From: Cristatella mucedo | Taxonomy: Eukaryota > Bryozoa > Phylactolaemata > Cristatellidae | Reading direction: 5' to 3' | DNA: 64,000 bases | Assembly: GCA_009760855.2 (NCBI GenBank) | Contig: WPIO01000077.1 | Coordinates: 1,314,501-1,378,500, forward strand | Shown: piece after piece, positions 33,876 to 47,606 of the stretch | How the letters are laid out: every line of letters begins with the position of its first letter | Position numbering within the stretch: position 1 is the stretch's first letter | Notes under the pieces: model-generated | What the model saw: only the letters and a program-made list of their open reading frames with translations | Told to the model about the DNA's origin: nothing | Databases searched by the model: none | Made by a program: the position numbers and the translations under genes

Positions 33876-33967
33876 TTGCGTATCCTCACCGCCTGAAGTC
33901 CTATCGAAGAGTGGCCAGTATAAATTTATAGTCTGTCTACTTAGCCAGATTCCACACTTGAACTTTG
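33876..33967 (+). CDS. RING gene copy B, exon equivalent to A exon 3
   Basis: A 92-nt exon between a CGTTGCAG acceptor and a TTTG/GTGAGT donor, of the same length and phase (2 in, 1 out) as 47079-47170. It encodes PPEVLSKSGQYKFIVCLLSQ. An upstream block at about 33592-33717 with a CTCACAG acceptor and a GTAAGT donor is open in a compatible phase but has no similarity to copy A exon 2. Confidence 0.6.
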
Positions 33968-34215
33968 GTGAGTAGATAGAAAGCACTGTTGACCTTCGCT
34001 GATTGCGCAAGCTTTCTTATTTCTGGAGAATTTAATTGGATTGAAGCGACTGATTGAGAAGTTGATGAAAGAATTACATTTTACAGTCTACGATTTGCCC
34101 GCCGCAAATGTTGCTGATCTCCGGCAACTTCCGAGTATCTTTTCCCCTAAGGCTATGAAGGAGGGCGTCATTGAATTAATGTCCGTTACCTAATTTTTCT
34201 TTTGAAAGCTAGTAG

Positions 34216-34514
34216 GGCTTAGTTCGATACTCACGGGGTTGGAGTCTAGCGAAAAAGCTTCACTTTGGGACCCGCGTTACTTAAGGATGGGATTAACAAG
34301 CAGTTGGAGGAGTTGGAGCCTCTGTCCATGGCAAGCAAACGCTCGACTCATTAGAGTTGACGTGGTAGCGATTGCAATTGAGCACAATAGAGAAAAAGCG
34401 GAGACATTCCTGGGGCCACGAGAGAGAGAGGAGAGTGCGAGGCAAAGGGCAAGCAGAGAAAGGCGCTCGGAGCAGAGATTGAGAGGGATGAGGTTTCGAT
34501 GCGAGAGGAGATAG
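34216..34514 (+). pseudogene. RING gene copy B, exon-4-like region
   Basis: Begins after CTAGTAG in the phase left by the previous exon and stays open through SSILTGLESSEKASLWDPRY and ARLIRVDVVAIAIEHNREKA, then enters GA-rich DNA. The matching part of copy A (46863 and below) has the same start but two stops. No donor can be chosen with confidence, so the 3' limit is uncertain. Confidence 0.4.
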
Positions 34515-34564
34515 GGTGAGAGGGTGTGATTCGGGGCATAATGAAAATGGGAAGAGTGCGAGAC

Positions 34565-34900
34565 CATGGGCAGGGGGAGAGAGCGAGAGAGAGAGAGAGA
34601 GACAGACAGAGAGTAAGAGAGGGAGAGACAGAGAACTACGGAAAATACTGGGGTGACGTAGCGGATAAGGAGAAAGAGAGAACAATCGAAGATGAGTGAA
34701 GAGAGAGAGAGAGAGAAATAGAAAGGCTAAAGAAAGAAAGGAGAGCCAGAGGGCAAAAGAGAATTAACATATCTAAAATCAATGATATATAATAGAATCA
34801 ATATATATATATATATATATATATTGTATATATAGATATATATATATTGTATATACGTACATATATATATATATATATATATATCGAGAGAGAGAGTGCA
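34565..34900. repeat. GA-rich tract and TA microsatellites
   Basis: A GA-rich run at 34580-34740 is followed by two (TA)n blocks at 34800-34884, inside the intron of copy B. Copy A has its counterpart as CT/TA tracts at 45.6-46.6 kb in inverse orientation. Confidence 0.9.
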
Positions 34901-35298
34901 TCAGAAGGAGTTAAAATATATCGGATGAAAGGAAATGAATGCAAGCGATGGAAGAAGCATATTCAATGACGTAAGACCGAGAGTATACGTCGGTTTCATG
35001 ATAGGATATCAATATTCAAAGCCTGTTAACCTGCTAGCCTATGCTATGTTTGTAGAGGCTACGTACACCTTCGATGTCGTCTGGGCGACGAGTGAGGTGC
35101 AATCCAGAAGACGTGTGCAGCAGGTAGCTCCGTTGGAGCAGGCGAATGTTCAAAACTTCCTCCGCCTTTTATGATCGCATTTCGTGATTTGCAGCCACTT
35201 CAAAATACAATCTCTGGTCGCCTTCTTGGCTTAATCCTGGCCATTTGATATACGCCTGACTGTCACATTCCTTAGTACTTCGTATCTTTATCTCCATC

Positions 35299-35482
<184 letters not shown>

Positions 35483-35740
35483 AATCTGGCGTGCAATAAT
35501 GAACCACAGTCCTATTCCTTAACAAAACTGTGAAGTGAAGCCAGAGCAGTAGAAGTTCAACTACCGCTACAGCTCCAGTCCCAGCTTATATGTCAAGGTA
35601 TCTTGCAAATGCTCAGTGCTAACATTTTCACGGAGCTATGACCTGCTCATATTGTACAAATGACTGCACGTTATAATGCACTCATAATGTACAAACGACT
35701 GCATCGCTCACACACTTAAGTTATCACTTTCCGTTGGCAG

Positions 35741-36028
35741 GGCAGCGCCCAGGTGAATAGAGGCAGCTCGGCGGTCCAGCTTTTGACCAATCTTTACCAG
35801 CAGCAGCCGAGCACCGATGGCAGCAGCAAGAACAACCCGTACTGCACAGAGCGCTCCAGCGACCTCACTGGAGTGATGGCCTGGCTGGCTGGCTGGCCTA
35901 TGGAAACGAGGCCCTACGCATCTACTGTTACTTCTTACTCGGCCGTTGCCCCCTGTTTGGAAAGAACAGACTTTATTGAGCCAGGAGACCACTGCAGCCG
36001 CTCCGTTTTGCCACTTTGGTGGCTTTGA
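35741..36028 (+). pseudogene. RING exon, copy B, frameshifted
   Basis: Acceptor CCGTTGGCAG as in copy A. The first part, VQLLTNLYQQQPSTDGSSKN, aligns with VQLLTNIRQQQPSSDGNGEN, then SSDLTGVMAWLAG with TDLTGVVARLACG. Two extra GGCT units (35879-35897) shift the frame by 8 bp, and beyond them the RING homology continues only in another frame. Several zinc-ligand cysteines are also substituted (CRAC to CTER, and the last C-P-x-C lost). The exon cannot make a RING domain. A further 3' fragment of the same locus is at 53.9 kb. Confidence 0.82.
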
Positions 36029-36960
36029 CATAGCTGGCATACCTTTGCATAATTGGCTGTAATAAATAATCGTATAACGAAAGCACTTCGATCCTTGGTG
36101 CTATTTACAGAGCACAGCTAAAAACAGTAGATCAGATCCTGAACCTTTTGAATGGAGCTTGAGTTATTTATGCCAGCAGGGCCATAGTACAAGATTATAA
36201 CTGGTCGCTCATCAGGAGTTTGATGTAGCACACTCAAAGCCCTGGTGGCTTTGAGTGCATGGCAGGTCGATAGAAAAGGCCACTCACTCAGCAAAGTGAA
36301 AAAGAGCTAAATTCTTTTGGTGGCTACTTCGGCCATCCTATGTCTATTCTCTTTGTTAGGCTACCACGTTTGGCTAGGTCAAGGTTAACATGCTTCGTCT
36401 CGTCGAAGCATGACTTGTACTCCCACCCGACTGCCGACGGATGGAAATTCAAAACCGAATCAAACGAGCAAAAAAGCAGCTTCAAGCTGCAAACGAAACT
36501 CCTGGATCAACCATTAGAAAGCAACCAGCTCGTCTGTACCGCAATGTTAAAAGCAAGTTCTGAGGTTCTGGAGTTTTTCGACTATTGTAAATAGTGAAAC
36601 ACCTGGGCCAGCTGGTCTAGAATTCTGGGAGCCGCTCTGGACTGTCAGTAAAATGTTGCTGCCAGATAAGCACTGCTTAGTGTGTAGCAGCCAGTACGGG
36701 CAACTAGGCAAGGGGTTAGAGGAATCTTTACATTGGCTCCAGTTGAGGATTAAAGTCCTGAGTCAAAGGTACAAATGCCAACCTAAATACCTTAAACTAA
36801 GTGGAATAGCTGCATTCATCAGGCCGGCGACCAGAGTATAAAGACTAGTTACCATTGACACTAGTACAATGACTGCTACTGAATAGGTCAGTAATCCTGT
36901 AACTGCCCTCTGGCAGCAGGGCGGCTGTATGGAAACGATAAGCATTTAAATGAGGTATGT
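35960..36960 (+). repeat. Direct duplicate of 53910-54870, with a small shared ORF
   Basis: Follows the copy B RING exon and aligns with 53910-54870 at roughly 75-80 percent. It contains a small frame at 36653-36841 (MLLPDKHCLVC..., 62 aa) whose C-terminal half, VLSQRYKCQPKYLKLSGIAA, is identical in the other copy. A 72-bp stretch (36753-36824) has no differences at all. A second small frame, SSFKLQTKLLDQ (near 36476-36594), is also kept in both. Confidence 0.8.
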
Positions 36961-37059
36961 CAATTGCTTTGTGGTAGGGTGCACGTGGGAGTCTGGTATA
37001 AACGCAACACAGATAATTGAAAAGAAACTGGTCAATGCTGGGCTAAAGCGGTTCGCTTA

Positions 37060-37660
37060 AGTTCCGGTTTCAATGCCATCAAGTCAGGTGATAGCGGAAC
37101 ATTATTTGCGATTGAGTTGCAAGCCCTGGATCCGGCGGTAGTAAGCTGCAGGCTTTCGGATCAGTGCGTTCTATGCTTCGGGATCAAACGAACTGAAAGC
37201 ACGGTCTCCTCATTTATTTGAAATCGTTTAGCACCACATTTATAGGCCTTGAGCTGGGAGAGTGGAGGTACGATTCGAAGCTCGTGAAGGAATTATATCC
37301 CGCAGGTACACCTCAGCAAGAAAATACAGTAAACTAAAAGGGGGTAAGAAAAACTTTTAGTTTATGCAATAATTATTGGGGAGTTTGTTCAGTTGGGTGA
37401 AAAGAAGTGTCATGCATTAGCCGCGACTTTCACGACAGATATGCCTTGCTGCAGGGTTTCCACTTACTGTAAGTGTCATATTGGGCATGCAGCAATGCCT
37501 ACGGATATGAAGCTACTAAGGTCTAGTCGGGATGTCACAAGTTATGCAGCAGCTTGGCTGTGTTGTCTAAGCAGTCCTGAATGTCTGTAAAGGCACGCTG
37601 CTGAAAGTAAACACTCCGGACATTTAAATATAGCATTTGTAAAGAAAACCGTTTCCAGCA
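37060..37660 (-). mobile_element. Old LINE 3' half relic
   Basis: Shows in order the complement of the LINE C-terminal coding region: CATCAAGTCAGGTGATAGC, GATCAAACGAACTGAAAGCA, CACGGTCTCC, and the GTCGGGATGTCAC block. It aligns with 41760-42680. All frames are broken. The following segment (37843-38035, GATGATGAGGCTCGTG) is also shared with 42928-43095; its nature is unclear. Confidence 0.55.
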
Positions 37661-38039
37661 AGGTTCCAAGTTTTTGTTGGGTCATGGATTTAATAATTTG
37701 TCTAAGCTTTTCGCACAGCAAAGAGGACACGTGGCACGATTTCTGTGATGTTTCCACCTCTTCAATCCATCCGTTGTGTTGACGTTGCACCATTTTTGAC
37801 GAGGTCTTGATATGGAATCGTAATTAAGTCGAGTATTACTTTATTAGGGTGGATGATGAGGCTCGTGATTGGATGCTTACCACGACTGGTGGGGGAAAGG
37901 GCAGCGCGATGTTAGTGTCAAACAGTGCCGAGCTCGGCAGAAAGTTCCGAAAGCATTTTGAACTCAACTGTTTCGGCAGCTTTCAGTCGTTACTGTGCAG
38001 CAAAATGTCGGTAATAATTATGTTTTTGTCTAGATAGGA

Positions 38040-38995
38040 TCAAAGCTTAGTCTTAAGTAATGCCGTTGAATTAATAGATAGATATTTTTTAATCCAGATT
38101 TTAAGGGGAAAAGCTGGAAGTGCAGACTCAGATTTTTTGCATGGACGGTGTGACCCATAAGCATGAAGTGGCCGAGAAGTAGTTCTGGCTAGATTCCATG
38201 ATGCCGGTGGAAATCATATATTCTTCAGCTGTGTTTATGAAAATGGTTAGTTCTGGCAAGCCGTTATCATTGCAGGAAGATTTTTTCAGAGCAAGACATC
38301 TCCATCTCGTTCACAAGGCTTGAAAGTTGGTCTCGATCGAACGGCCTCTTAAACCAATCGGTAGAAACGCCACAGTCAGAATGATCTGAAGAATCATGAA
38401 CAAATAGCGAACGTTAAGCTAAGTAAACAATGTGGATACGAAAACTCAACGGAAACCTGGAGGTAATAATGCGGGGATTCAACTCTTCGTTCGGAAGTTT
38501 TATGAATTGCCGATATCGTATAGGCACTCGCGTCTTGGTAGAAGATAGCTGAATAATTTTTGGTGGTGTCGCCCTTGAGCTATATTTGATACACTTCTGT
38601 ATCGGCCTCCTTGCAGTAATAAGGACGGGTCTTAATATCCTACTATCTAGATTGACCAGCGCAAATTCTCATATAGAATCAACGCAAGATCACAGTGGAT
38701 ACGCTAATACGTTATGACACAATTAACGCCAGGCCGACCACGCCTTAGTTAGTGGCGGCTCATCGTTTGGCCCGGTAACCGTGCCACGGGCCTCCTTAAG
38801 GCACTAACTCGTCAGCTAGGCCAGTAATCGTGATGTAACCGTCGGCAAGAGAAGATACTTTAATTAAGTTCAATGATCAAGTTTAGCAAGTGATATTACC
38901 ATAAAAAATTACTGTTGTATTTCACGAGTAGATGACATGCCTTGATAAATTATTATCGAAAAATTGAAAGATCTTTCATTCTTGCTGCTACTTTC
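38040..38995. other. No gene seen
   Basis: About 950 bp with no long frame and no repeat I can identify. Confidence 0.5.
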
Positions 38996-38999
38996 ACCG

Positions 39000-40275
39000 C
39001 CCAGTTGAAAAACCAAGGTCAAGATCATAACCCATTTGAATGCATCGTGATTTATTTCCGCTTGCAGGGCCCACAGTGCAAGGTTTTAACTGGTTGTTGA
39101 TCTGGAGAGTTTCAGGTAGCACACACAAATCCTGGGTGGCTGTGGGCGCCCGACAAGTCGGTATAAAGGACCACAAAGTATTAGACCAATAATCTTCTCG
39201 CCACCTGAGCCGCCCCATGCCTACTCTCAGAGTCAAGCTAACTCGTCGGCCCTAGGTCAAGGTTGATTGCTCCCTCTCAGAGAAGAGGACTCCTACTCTC
39301 TCCCAGCAGTACTCTCACAGGTAGGTCTGAAAAACTAAATCCCGAATAGGCGAAAATCAGCTCCAAAAGTAAAAACAAAATAGAAAAAAGCTTCAATCAG
39401 CTGCAAAAGGAACTCCTGTATCGACAACCAGCTTAAAAAAAGAAACAAAACGAGTTAAATAATTTAAAAAGGCTCTAAGAAGCAGTTACGCAAATTGAAC
39501 AGAGAAAGAAGATGCCAAAACAAAAGAGAGCAAGATAAGCGCCCTCCATTGGACGGACGGAGAACAGCTACAGGCAGTAGGAATAAAAAAACGAACATGA
39601 TCCCGAAGGGAAGCATTAATCAGCACTCCTCCTTCGCTCTTACTCATAATGGTTATATGAATGTGGCGCGTCACTCTTGTCTCTAGCTCCTCTCGGGCAG
39701 AAACCAGAAAAATTGGCTTGCTTCGGCGACAGTGGCTTGTTCACAGAAAGTTGTATGTCAAACTCTCCAATTCTAAGTTGATCTTTCAACAATGAAAGCA
39801 CTTCCTACACCAATCTGGATGACATTGCAAAAATGTCAGCTTCCTGATATATTCGTGCCAAAGCGGAGCTGCTCTATGAATTTGAGATACGTAAAGTGTG
39901 AGTTGTCTGTACTTGTAGATCTTTAGGCCGGATCGTCTTGCATAAGACACTTGCACATGGCTTTAAACTTCAAGGCTTGTCTGCTTTGAACGTCGAAACT
40001 GGCGGGCTAATCTCTTCTTGAACACCTGCACAGGTTCTACATATTTGCCACATTAATTCTTCACTACTAAATGCGTCATTGACGCTGCCTATCGACTGCA
40101 AAGATCAGGCACTCACTTGTGGGCAACGTAACTGTATAACCCGCCACCCAAATTATCTACAGCACTAGCTTGAAGGAGCGTCCGTCGTACTAATGTGCTT
40201 CTCTGACTCTAGTCGTTTCACTAGGCCTTCTCTTCTTATAACCCTTGGATGACCGTCGGCACGCCTGTCAAAGGA
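39000..40275 (+). repeat. Rearranged duplicate segments
   Basis: 39000-39240 resembles 36100-36400 and 54040-54300 (GTTGAAAACC..CAAGATC..GCAGGGCC..ACACAC..CCTGG). 39490-40275 resembles 51640-52430 (shared AAGATGCCAA.., CATCAGCA..TCTCC.., AGCTTCTCTGACTCTAG.., GTGAGGC..AAAT). No functional frame is seen. Confidence 0.65.
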
Positions 40276-40279
40276 GTGT

Positions 40280-41755
40280 GAGGCTAAATGAAATACATAA
40301 ATAAATGCTAAATAAAAAGGCTGCGGCACTCAAGCAGAGACTGCCCCTGAGTGTCTGAGTGGTTCGTGGAAGCACTGAAAGCTGTTCATTTCGCAGCAAT
40401 AACATCAAGCCCAATCCAATCATGCCTACTGGTTTTCGCATCCTCACTGTGAACAAGGCGTTCCGACCAAAGTTATTCGTTGACTACGGAAAACTCAAGA
40501 CTAAGTCTTGCCGTTAGATACAATTCGGTACTTCATAGCAAGCCATTGACAAGAATAGTCCAAGGCCTCATCCAGGCATCGCAAAGGCACCTGAGGGAAT
40601 GGACTCAAGGGCTCAAGCTCGAAGATCGTCCGCTTGCTGACTGCTTTCTGTATGAGAAGTGCTAACAGCTGCTGTCCAAGGATGAAATGTCAATGACTAA
40701 GCCTTGGTGTGACGGAAGACAGCTGGGCCGCAATCCCAGCACGCAGTACCCAGAGCGGAGTGGAAGAGCACGAGCTGCTCTCGGAAAGCTTGCCGCCCAG
40801 TTTTGGCTTAGGCATTAGGATTCTCGCCTTTTATGTATGTTTGTGTTTGTGTGTGCGTGCTTGCGTGTGTGTGTGTGTGTTTGTGTATGCATGGCAGCAT
40901 GCAGTTGTAGCTTTTCTGCTTCTATCCTTCCCTGCTTTGCGAGGCTTCAACGTCTCTCAACTTTCTTGCTGCACACCCTGCTTACAATTGCACTTGGATG
41001 GCAAAGAACATTCTCAAATTGCATGACGATCTGAAAATGAGCTGAACCAGTGCAAATTGAAAATGCTAAAACCCCTACTTGAGATGGGCTCGACGGGCAA
41101 ACATTATTGTACTTGTATTATATTTTATGGCATTTTATCAATTCAAGTATTTACGATATTTTAGCTCCTTCTATTGGCGGAACTTGCTCGGCACTGGTAT
41201 GCATGTGGAGAAGTTGTTGCCACGATAGAAAGCTCGTTAGCAACTTAATGCACTACTAAATCTTTACAGCAACTACTGCTGACATCATTGAATTCGAATC
41301 AAAGCCTACACTTCAAGTCGTAAATAATGCTTTTATCTTTGAGTGGCCACAAGATTTAGGCGAAGCCTCGAGCTGGACTTGAGCATTGGAGTAACCTCGA
41401 GTTAAATGTAAACGCTAGAGTAAAACTACCGGTCGCAGTCAAATAGGCAGTCTGGACTCTTGCAACAGATAAGCGTAGCTGGTTAGTGATAAGATGCTAA
41501 GTGTAAGCAAGCATAAATTCAAAGGGATATTCATGATGATGGGACATTGTAACGAGGAACGACTAGATCGTAGCTTCTTTTTGATTGTCACCAAAAATTG
41601 GCTTATATAGCCCTAATTATCTGAATCTCTGCCTATGCACTTAAAATACACTATATAATAATCACGTTGATTGCTATGGTAATGTGCACTCTTTAGGACC
41701 TTGTAAGCACTAACTAGGTGATTCGAAAGACCCCAGTAAATGCTGTGACAGACTG
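40280..41755. other. No gene; short (GT)n at 40836-40882
   Basis: A frame over the GT tract is a microsatellite translation. The rest is unremarkable. Confidence 0.5.
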
Positions 41756-41759
41756 ATTT

Positions 41760-42680
41760 TTGTAAGCTCCTTTTTAACTACCATCAAGTCTGAGGATAAC
41801 GGGACGTCGTTAGGTATTGATTACCAGGCCTTGGTAACAGATGATAGGGAGCTTTCGATGCCATGCTTTCGATTTTATAGAGCTAAAGTTTATGTAGTGC
41901 TGGCGTTGGCTTATGAAGTGTGCGACATTAAAACAAATGCCGAGTTTCCATTGCATTCTGAGGTAATCGAGCATCTTTTTTTTGCTGTTAAGCTGTCCAC
42001 GGAGCTCGTATAGCCTTTGCAGTATCCTACCAGTGTCAATCTTGTATAGAGTTGATTTTTTTTTTCAATGCATCCGTTTTGTCAGCGATGGGCTACGATG
42101 TCGCCTTGCTCTATATTCAGATGTTTTGGCTGCCCATACTGAGCCACTGCTAAACGGCCTTGTTGTATTGCTATAAGACAGAGCGAGAGAGATAGAAGAA
42201 GTCAGAAAAAGAGTGACAGGAGAGAAGTAGAAGAGAAGACGAGAGGAGAAAAGAGGGGAGAGGGAGATAGGATCAGCCGCCAGTGAGTTTTAGATGTCTG
42301 GATCAAACGAGCTGAAAGCATGGTCTCCACAAGGATTTGAGATTGGTTAGCGCCACAGCTACAGGATTTGAGTATAGAGAGCGGGCGGTATGCTGCAAAG
42401 CTGTTGGAGGAATTACATCCAATAGCTTGAGAAGAGCAAGAGCATGGAGTGACCTAAATGGGCCTAGCGAAACTTTCAGTTGATGCCCTAATTATCGGGG
42501 AGCTAGCTTAGGTCGGTGAAACGAGGTGTCATACGGTAGCTGCGACGTTCACGGTACATATGCATCGCTACAGAGTTGTTTTTCAGATTTACCATGTTGT
42601 CTAAGCAGTTCGGAACTTCTGCAGCGCTTCTGAAAGTAAATACACTTGAATTTAATCGTAGCATTACAAAATGGCAAAAA
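41760..42680 (-). mobile_element. Old LINE 3' half relic, second copy
   Basis: Parallel to 37060-37660: ACCATCAAGTCTGAGGATAAC, later GGATCAAACGAGCTGAAAGC, CATGGTCTCCACAAGGATTT. It is interrupted by a GA-rich stretch (42178-42265) and unrelated sequence. Broken. Confidence 0.5.
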
Positions 42681-43296
42681 TTCCAGCGTAGCTCGTAGCT
42701 CTCTTTGCTCGTGGAATTATTATTTTGTAAGATTTATGCACAGCAAAGTCAATTAAAGGCTATTTCTTTGCAGTCGGCACTTCTTATTGAATAAATACGG
42801 CAATTTTGTTGACGATGGCTAATTTTTTACGTAGCCATTTTTTGACGCTGCCACTCTTTTGGCCAGTATACATCCTTAATGTGTAATCCTGATTGCCTAA
42901 TAGGAAGGAGAGTTTCATTGTGCAGTTGGATGATGAGGCTCGTGGCAGGCTGAATTGCATCACTGCTGGGGGTAGGTCGGGCGTCACGAAAAAGGGATTA
43001 AACAGTGCGGGGCTTGAAAGCAACGTCCTGAGAGCATTTGAAGCAATGCTGTCGCGGTTACTTGCCGTCGTTACTTTGCTTCAAAATGCCTGCAGTAATT
43101 ATGTCTGTGGGTCTGCCCGTCCTCGTTAGTCTAATTCCAGGCGATTGCAAGTCCATCCAATCAATATGCATTCCCAAAGAGGTCTTCAGGCCAGCCCTTT
43201 AAATGTCCAAATGGAGCGAGCCGGTCGCACCTGCTCATTCAAATGAATACAAAGCAAGAATGCCACCTCTTTGGCAGCCTCCTTGCCGTCCAATGT

Positions 43297-43629
43297 TTAT
43301 ACTGAAACCTCGGCACTGCTGACGCAGCAGTCATTCTGGTCATCCGGCCTCCTGACTTCGGTGTTCGAGTCCACCTCCTCGATAGTAGGAAGAGAGGCCA
43401 CTCGGGGCTTCGTTTTGGCCCGACACTGGGGACAACGGCTAAGGAATTCAAAGCAGTAAATGCACAGAACCTCGTGGCCACAGGCCAGCCGGGCCACCAC
43501 TCCAGTCAGGTCGGTGCAGCACGCACGGCATAGGTTATTCTCGCCGTTGCCATCACTGCTCGGCTGCTGCTGGCGTATATTGGTCAGAAGCTGGACCCCC
43601 GAGCGGCGCCTCGTTAATCGGGCACGGCC
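43297..43629 (-). CDS. RING-finger protein, terminal exon (copy A)
   Basis: Acceptor CCGTTGGTAG, phase 0, 110 codons to TAA 43297-43299. A short C3HC4 RING finger: CRAC, 12 residues, CGH, then CIYC and CPQC, with the C-x2-C-x12-C-x-H-x3-C-x2-C-x6-C-x2-C spacing of the IAP/Mind-bomb/Neuralized type. All eight zinc ligands are present. A 42-residue polar tail follows (PTIEEVDSNTEVRRPDDQND). RINGs of this kind act as E3 ubiquitin ligases, binding an E2 in the cytosol. The upstream linker has VQLLTNIRQQQPSSDGNGEN. The protein family beyond the RING is not recognised. Confidence 0.78.
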   Translation of the reverse strand, partial: GRARLTRRRSGVQLLTNIRQQQPSSDGNGENNLCRACCTDLTGVVARLACGHEVLCIYCFEFLSRCPQCRAKTKPRVASLPTIEEVDSNTEVRRPDDQNDCCVSSAEVSV

Positions 43630-43798
43630 CTACCAACGGAAAGCGAAAGATAACTTCGGTGTGTAAGCGATCATGTGCAGGTATGTTCCCATCAAGAGCG
43701 GGTCATAGCCCTGTAAAAATGTTGGCACTGACCTACTGAGCGATGTTTGGTGTATAAGCAGGCGACTGCAGTTGCAGCGGTAGTTAGGCAATAGACAG

Positions 43799-43800
<2 letters not shown>

Positions 43801-43867
<67 letters not shown>

Positions 43868-43990
43868 AAGAGAGAGACTGAGAGTGAAACTGAGAGAGAG
43901 ACGACAGAGAGAGAAACAGTGAGGAAGAGAGAGAAACAGTGAGGAAGTGAAAGAAACAAGGGAGAGAGAGACAAAGTAATATAGAATGTG
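43801..43990. repeat. (GA)n microsatellite
   Basis: Pure GA to about 43860, then imperfect GAGA/GAAA to 43990, just upstream (in gene sense) of the RING exon. It is the inverse counterpart of 35299-35482. Confidence 0.95.
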
Positions 43991-45590
43991 AGAATTTGAT
44001 ATATGTATCAGAATGGCCAGGATTAAGCAAAAAAAGACGACCAGACCTTGTGTTTTGAAGTGGCTGCCAATTATAAAAATTGACTTACAAAGTTGAATGA
44101 CGTTTTGAATGGTCTCGACAATTTTTCTCACACTATTAGGCCCGTTCTGGAGTTAGTCCACTTGGTCAATTCAATAGTGACATGGACCTCTGGGTGGCTT
44201 CATCGACACCCATTGGACAGGTGGAGACGGTGGAGACGATGAGAGAAAGGAGGAGTGAGAGAGGGAAGTGGGAGAACGCAAGGAAGGGGCAGAGACAGGA
44301 CATGAGGGGGATAGGTCCAACGTAAAGGGGGTGCAGTGTTAAGCAGTAAGTGACACTGAGCTGAATAAAACACACAGAGCTGAATAAAAAAAAGATTATT
44401 GGGGAGGGAGGAAGATTGATGATAATAAGACATAATTTCAATACCTCGCTAAGAAAATGTAGTCTCTATACAGTCACTTTCCAATTCAATTCAACAGAAA
44501 AAATGTAGCCACGATTAGCAGTGTATACGGTATCAAATAAGCAACAGCGAACGAGTATTTGCTTACGCAAATAGGATAGCGCGCTAAGGCGGACATGAAG
44601 ACGCTGACGGTGACCGTGTGCTATTGTGTGCTATGGCTTTCAGCATGCCCAGAATGCATGCATGAAAAGCGCACCAAAATAAAAAGGCAGGTTTTCCAAG
44701 ACGAAGATAAACCGACTTAAACTGCTTCATCTCTAGCTGATATTTAAAACTAAAAAAGTCCTTGCAGGTTGTGACCCTACCTGGCAGCGAATTTCATATT
44801 GTTAGTGCATGCGAGCTGAAGGCTCAAAGAACGGACAGAACAAAGGCAGCAACAGGGACAGCAAAAGGCACAAGTTAAACATCGGCATGATTGAAAGAGA
44901 TATAAGAACACTCGCGGATGAAAGTAGAAATTGGTCGAAAACATTGTGCAGATAATTTCGAGGGTTGAGCCAAAATTTAGCGACATGCCAAGATTTGGCA
45001 AGACAGCGAAAGTTTGGGAAGAAAGTTAGACTCGGGTAAATTGACGGAGCACCAACGAAAGCTGGCCGATCAGAGACCTGAAACACGGTGCTGCTGAATT
45101 GACCGCATTCAGGTGGCTGACCATGTAGACACGAGCGTTTATGAGATCGAGAGGGTTAGTGGTTTGGGCGTGGAGAATGTTGACGGTCTAGAGCAATGAC
45201 TATACGCTCCTACATGTGCAGCAACAGCTAGACTCTCATGGTTTGCAAATTAACGAATTATCGCAGTGAACTGAGCAGCCACCATCGCCAAATGCACTAC
45301 CTGCTGCAGACGTCTTTTTGATTGCACCTCGCTCTTTGTGCAGACGACATCGTAGGTGTACGTAGGCTCTACAAACATGGCATAAGCTTTCAGGTTAACA
45401 GGCGTCGAATATCGCTACCGCATCCTAAAACCGACGTCTACTCCCGGACCTGCGTCATTGAATCATGCTTCTTCCATCGCTTGCCTCCCTTTTTCCTACA
45501 TGCATAATTCCGTAACTCCCTCCGATGCAATCTTTCTCTATCTCGCCTCTCTGCGTCATTTCTCACTTTCTAACTGAAGATTATCTTTCG
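43991..45590. other. Intronic sequence, no exon recognised
   Basis: 44750-44830 resembles a fragment of the LINE 3' coding end. No frame looks like an exon with splice sites. Confidence 0.45.
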
Positions 45591-45599
45591 CCTTCTAGT

Positions 45600-46640
<1,041 letters not shown>

Positions 46641-47078
46641 CTCTTTATTGTTCTCGTATTGGCCATTTGCTCGTCGTGGAAAGTACGTAATTGGAACGTT
46701 TTGGCAATAGCCACCACGTCAGCTCCGATTAGTCGAGCATTTTCATGCCATGGATAGAGGCCCCATGCCCTCGCCAGTGTGCTTCGCATATAAATTTACA
46801 TAGTCACCATAGTGACCTAGGCTTCCTTGCTATACTCCAAGCCCGTGAGTGTCGAACTAAGCCCTGCTACCTTTCAAATGATAAATGAAGCAAGTGACAT
46901 TATTTCAATGACCTTCTTTTTCGTTGCCCTAAGCCCAAAAGATAATGCAGGTGGCAGACTGCAAAGTATAATTCTTTCAGCAACTTTTCAATCAGTCGCC
47001 TCAAATTCAGTCGACTGATCCGGAAATCAGACAGCTCGGCCAATGAGCGAAGGTCTGCAGTGCTTTTCGTCTACTCAC

Positions 47079-47170
47079 CAAATTTCAAGCATGGAAACAA
47101 GCTAAGCAGGTTGACTATAAATTTAGGCTGGCCACTTTTCGATAGGACTTCCGGCGGCACGGATTCGTAA
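47079..47170 (-). CDS. RING gene copy A, exon 3
   Basis: 92 nt, acceptor TTTCGTTGCAG, donor TTTG/GTGAGT; phase 2 in, phase 1 out. It encodes YESVPPEVLSKSGQPKFIVN and ends LFPCLKF. The phase fits exon 2, and the copy B homologue at 33876-33967 has the same length. Conservation of the PPEVLSKSG core in both copies shows this is a true exon of the ancestral gene. Confidence 0.68.
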
Positions 47171-47606
47171 CTGCAACGAAATCAGAAGCGCGATTGGATG
47201 GAATCATTGGGAGCCGAGTTTTAGATTATACAAGTAATAATAGAGCAGCCCAGATCACCTTCCTCATCTCAAGGAAAACAAAAACCCAATCGTTAAGGAA
47301 ACTGTAACGGCTCTTGTCTCGTCATCCCAACGAAGACCACTAATCATCAGAAAAATGCATCTCCGAGAAAACGGCAGAATTGCTGATTTAGCGAGCCAGC
47401 CAAGATCTTCAGTGGGTGTGAGAACTAATGGAAAGGTATAGTGATAAGATATAATGACCGGAAGAGAATATCGCTGGGCCATAAAACACCGGACTGATAT
47501 TACAGGCTAGTCGAGGCAAAAATATTATTTTAATTTTGGGAGTTGCATAGCAGAAATTAGCACAGTCCTTGAGCGTTGTCAATAACAGATGCCGTTGCCT
47601 ACTTAC

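Noticed and set aside
42784-43129. Open frames on both strands shared in part with 37.84-38.03 kb
   Set aside because: Both strands are open, and the duplicate keeps only the first few residues (DDEAR); more likely part of the LINE-related relic than an exon.
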